Assembly: GCA_002403375.1 (NCBI GenBank)
Contig: DHHQ01000020.1
Span: 1 to 64,000, forward strand
Direction of reading: 5' to 3'
DNA: 64,000 bases
DNA from: Thiobacillus denitrificans
Lineage (GTDB): Bacteria > Pseudomonadota > Gammaproteobacteria > Burkholderiales > Thiobacillaceae
The position numbers and the translations under genes are program-made. Positions 63,307 through 64,000 of the stretch are shown here, piece by piece (within the stretch, counting starts at the first letter, position 1; every line of letters starts with the position of its first letter). The notes under the pieces were generated by a model. The model saw nothing but the letters and a program-made list of their open reading frames with translations. It was not told where the DNA came from and did no database searches.

Positions 63307-64000
63307 TCACTTGCAGACTTGAATCCCCATTGCCTGCAAAATCGTCGCATTTATCGTGTGGACGTCGAATCTTTCTTCAGCCATGCGACGACTCGCTGCA
63401 CCCATGGGAGCGATAAGCTCAGGCTGTTCGATGAAGTCCATCATCACCCTTGCCAACGCGTCTGGATTACGTGCTGGCACTACAAATCCATTGACGCCTT
63501 GTTCTACCGTTTCCTTGCATCCCGGCATGTCCGTTGTTATTACAGGGCGCCCCATGGCCATCGCTTCCTGGGTACTGCGCGGCAAGCCCTCACGATAAAA
63601 CGAAGGCAGGACAAAAACGCTCGCCGCGGCAATCCACGACCGGACGTCAGTGACTTGTCCTGGCCATTCAACGACACCTTCGGCAACCCACGCGCGCAGC
63701 TCCGACTCGGAAACCGAGCCAGGATTCAGGTCAACGTTTCCCAACAGAATGAAGCGTGTCTCCGGATGAAGCGCCTTGACCTTGCGAGCCGCCTCGATGT
63801 AGTCGTAAACGCCTTTTTCACGAATTAACCGGGCAATCAGGATGAAGCAGACCGGATGCAGCACAGGCTCAACCTGATGATAATGATCCAAATCCAGGCC
63901 GATTCCGTCCAACAATTGAACTTTGCTGGCTGAAACCATTCCTTCGCTCACAAAGAGCGCCTTATCATCTTGATTAAGCATGAAAACACGAGCTGCCTGA
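63307..64000 (-). CDS. GT4 glycosyltransferase (partial, N-terminus beyond window)
   Basis: The C-terminal 231 residues of a GT-B enzyme; the frame is open to the window end with the preceding residues QAARVF. FILIARLIREKGVYDYIEAA, FVLPSFYREGLPRSTQEAMAMGRPVITTD (EX7E) and the closing helices are GT4. It ends 37 bp before the SDR gene, so is probably in the same operon. Confidence 0.9.
   Translation of the reverse strand, partial: QAARVFMLNQDDKALFVSEGMVSASKVQLLDGIGLDLDHYHQVEPVLHPVCFILIARLIREKGVYDYIEAARKVKALHPETRFILLGNVDLNPGSVSESELRAWVAEGVVEWPGQVTDVRSWIAAASVFVLPSFYREGLPRSTQEAMAMGRPVITTDMPGCKETVEQGVNGFVVPARNPDALARVMMDFIEQPELIAPMGAASRRMAEERFDVHTINATILQAMGIQVCK

Overview
The window looks like chromosomal DNA of a GC-rich betaproteobacterium, most likely a sulfur-oxidising or otherwise chemolithotrophic relative of Thiobacillus. 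This is inferred from gene content, not from a search: a betaproteobacterial proteasome homologue, SspA/SspB next to petABC, a cbb-free bc1 operon, several periplasmic DsrE-like proteins, type IV pilus genes and single-copy housekeeping genes. I see no rRNA, phage, transposase, CRISPR array or plasmid functions. Coding density is high, with many ATGA overlaps.

Layout. 0-8.6 kb: initiator tRNA, an iron-type alcohol dehydrogenase, LemA plus a GIDE-like membrane protein with an EF-hand, a [2Fe-2S] flavin reductase with an unusual N-terminal extension, a Sel1/TPR protein and recJ. 8.7-13.4 kb (minus strand): trpB2, galE, GDP-fucose synthase and an orphan EpsD-type lipoprotein. 13.7-16.9 kb: a small zinc-ribbon-like protein, pilS-pilR, a terminator and tRNA-Thr. 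17-20.6 kb: sspB, sspA and petABC. 20.8-27.2 kb: a DegS-like protease, then the most interesting region. It has an ECF sigma factor, an anti-sigma factor whose periplasmic part is a DsrE-like domain, a divergent secreted DsrE-like protein, orn, a small cytochrome c, phhB, a stand-alone CZB protein, rsgA with a CTG start, and a third secreted DsrE-like protein. The sigma operon and the divergent dsrE-like gene carry matching ECF promoters (GGAAT-N17-CGTC).

27.3-34.9 kb (mostly minus): CBS protein, DJ-1 protein, yajQ, proteasome homologue, ppnP and argG/argF/argD with an embedded DUF2283 gene. A PuuD-like membrane protein follows, with a 33-residue membrane peptide gene upstream, then a DUF3579 gene and rpsT. 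35-42.3 kb (plus): murJ, ribF-ileS-lspA-fkpB-ispH. 42.4-49.7 kb (minus): a type IV pilus minor pilin operon pilE-pilV-pilW-pilX-pilY1-fimT-fimT, preceded by a plausible sigma-54 promoter. That fits the PilR activator encoded 33 kb away.

49.9-64 kb: thiO, a Uma2 protein, then a cell-surface polysaccharide locus. One arm reads plus (ELM1-like, GT4, O-antigen ligase/polymerase, GT25, putative GT, GT25, GT10). The other reads minus and runs off the window end (GT4, SDR reductase, WecA/WbpL-like transferase, WbpM-like 4,6-dehydratase, GT10). The arms meet tail to tail between two paralogous GT10 genes. With the GDP-fucose synthase at 11-12 kb, this suggests a fucosylated or related deoxysugar surface glycan, but no gmd gene is in the window.
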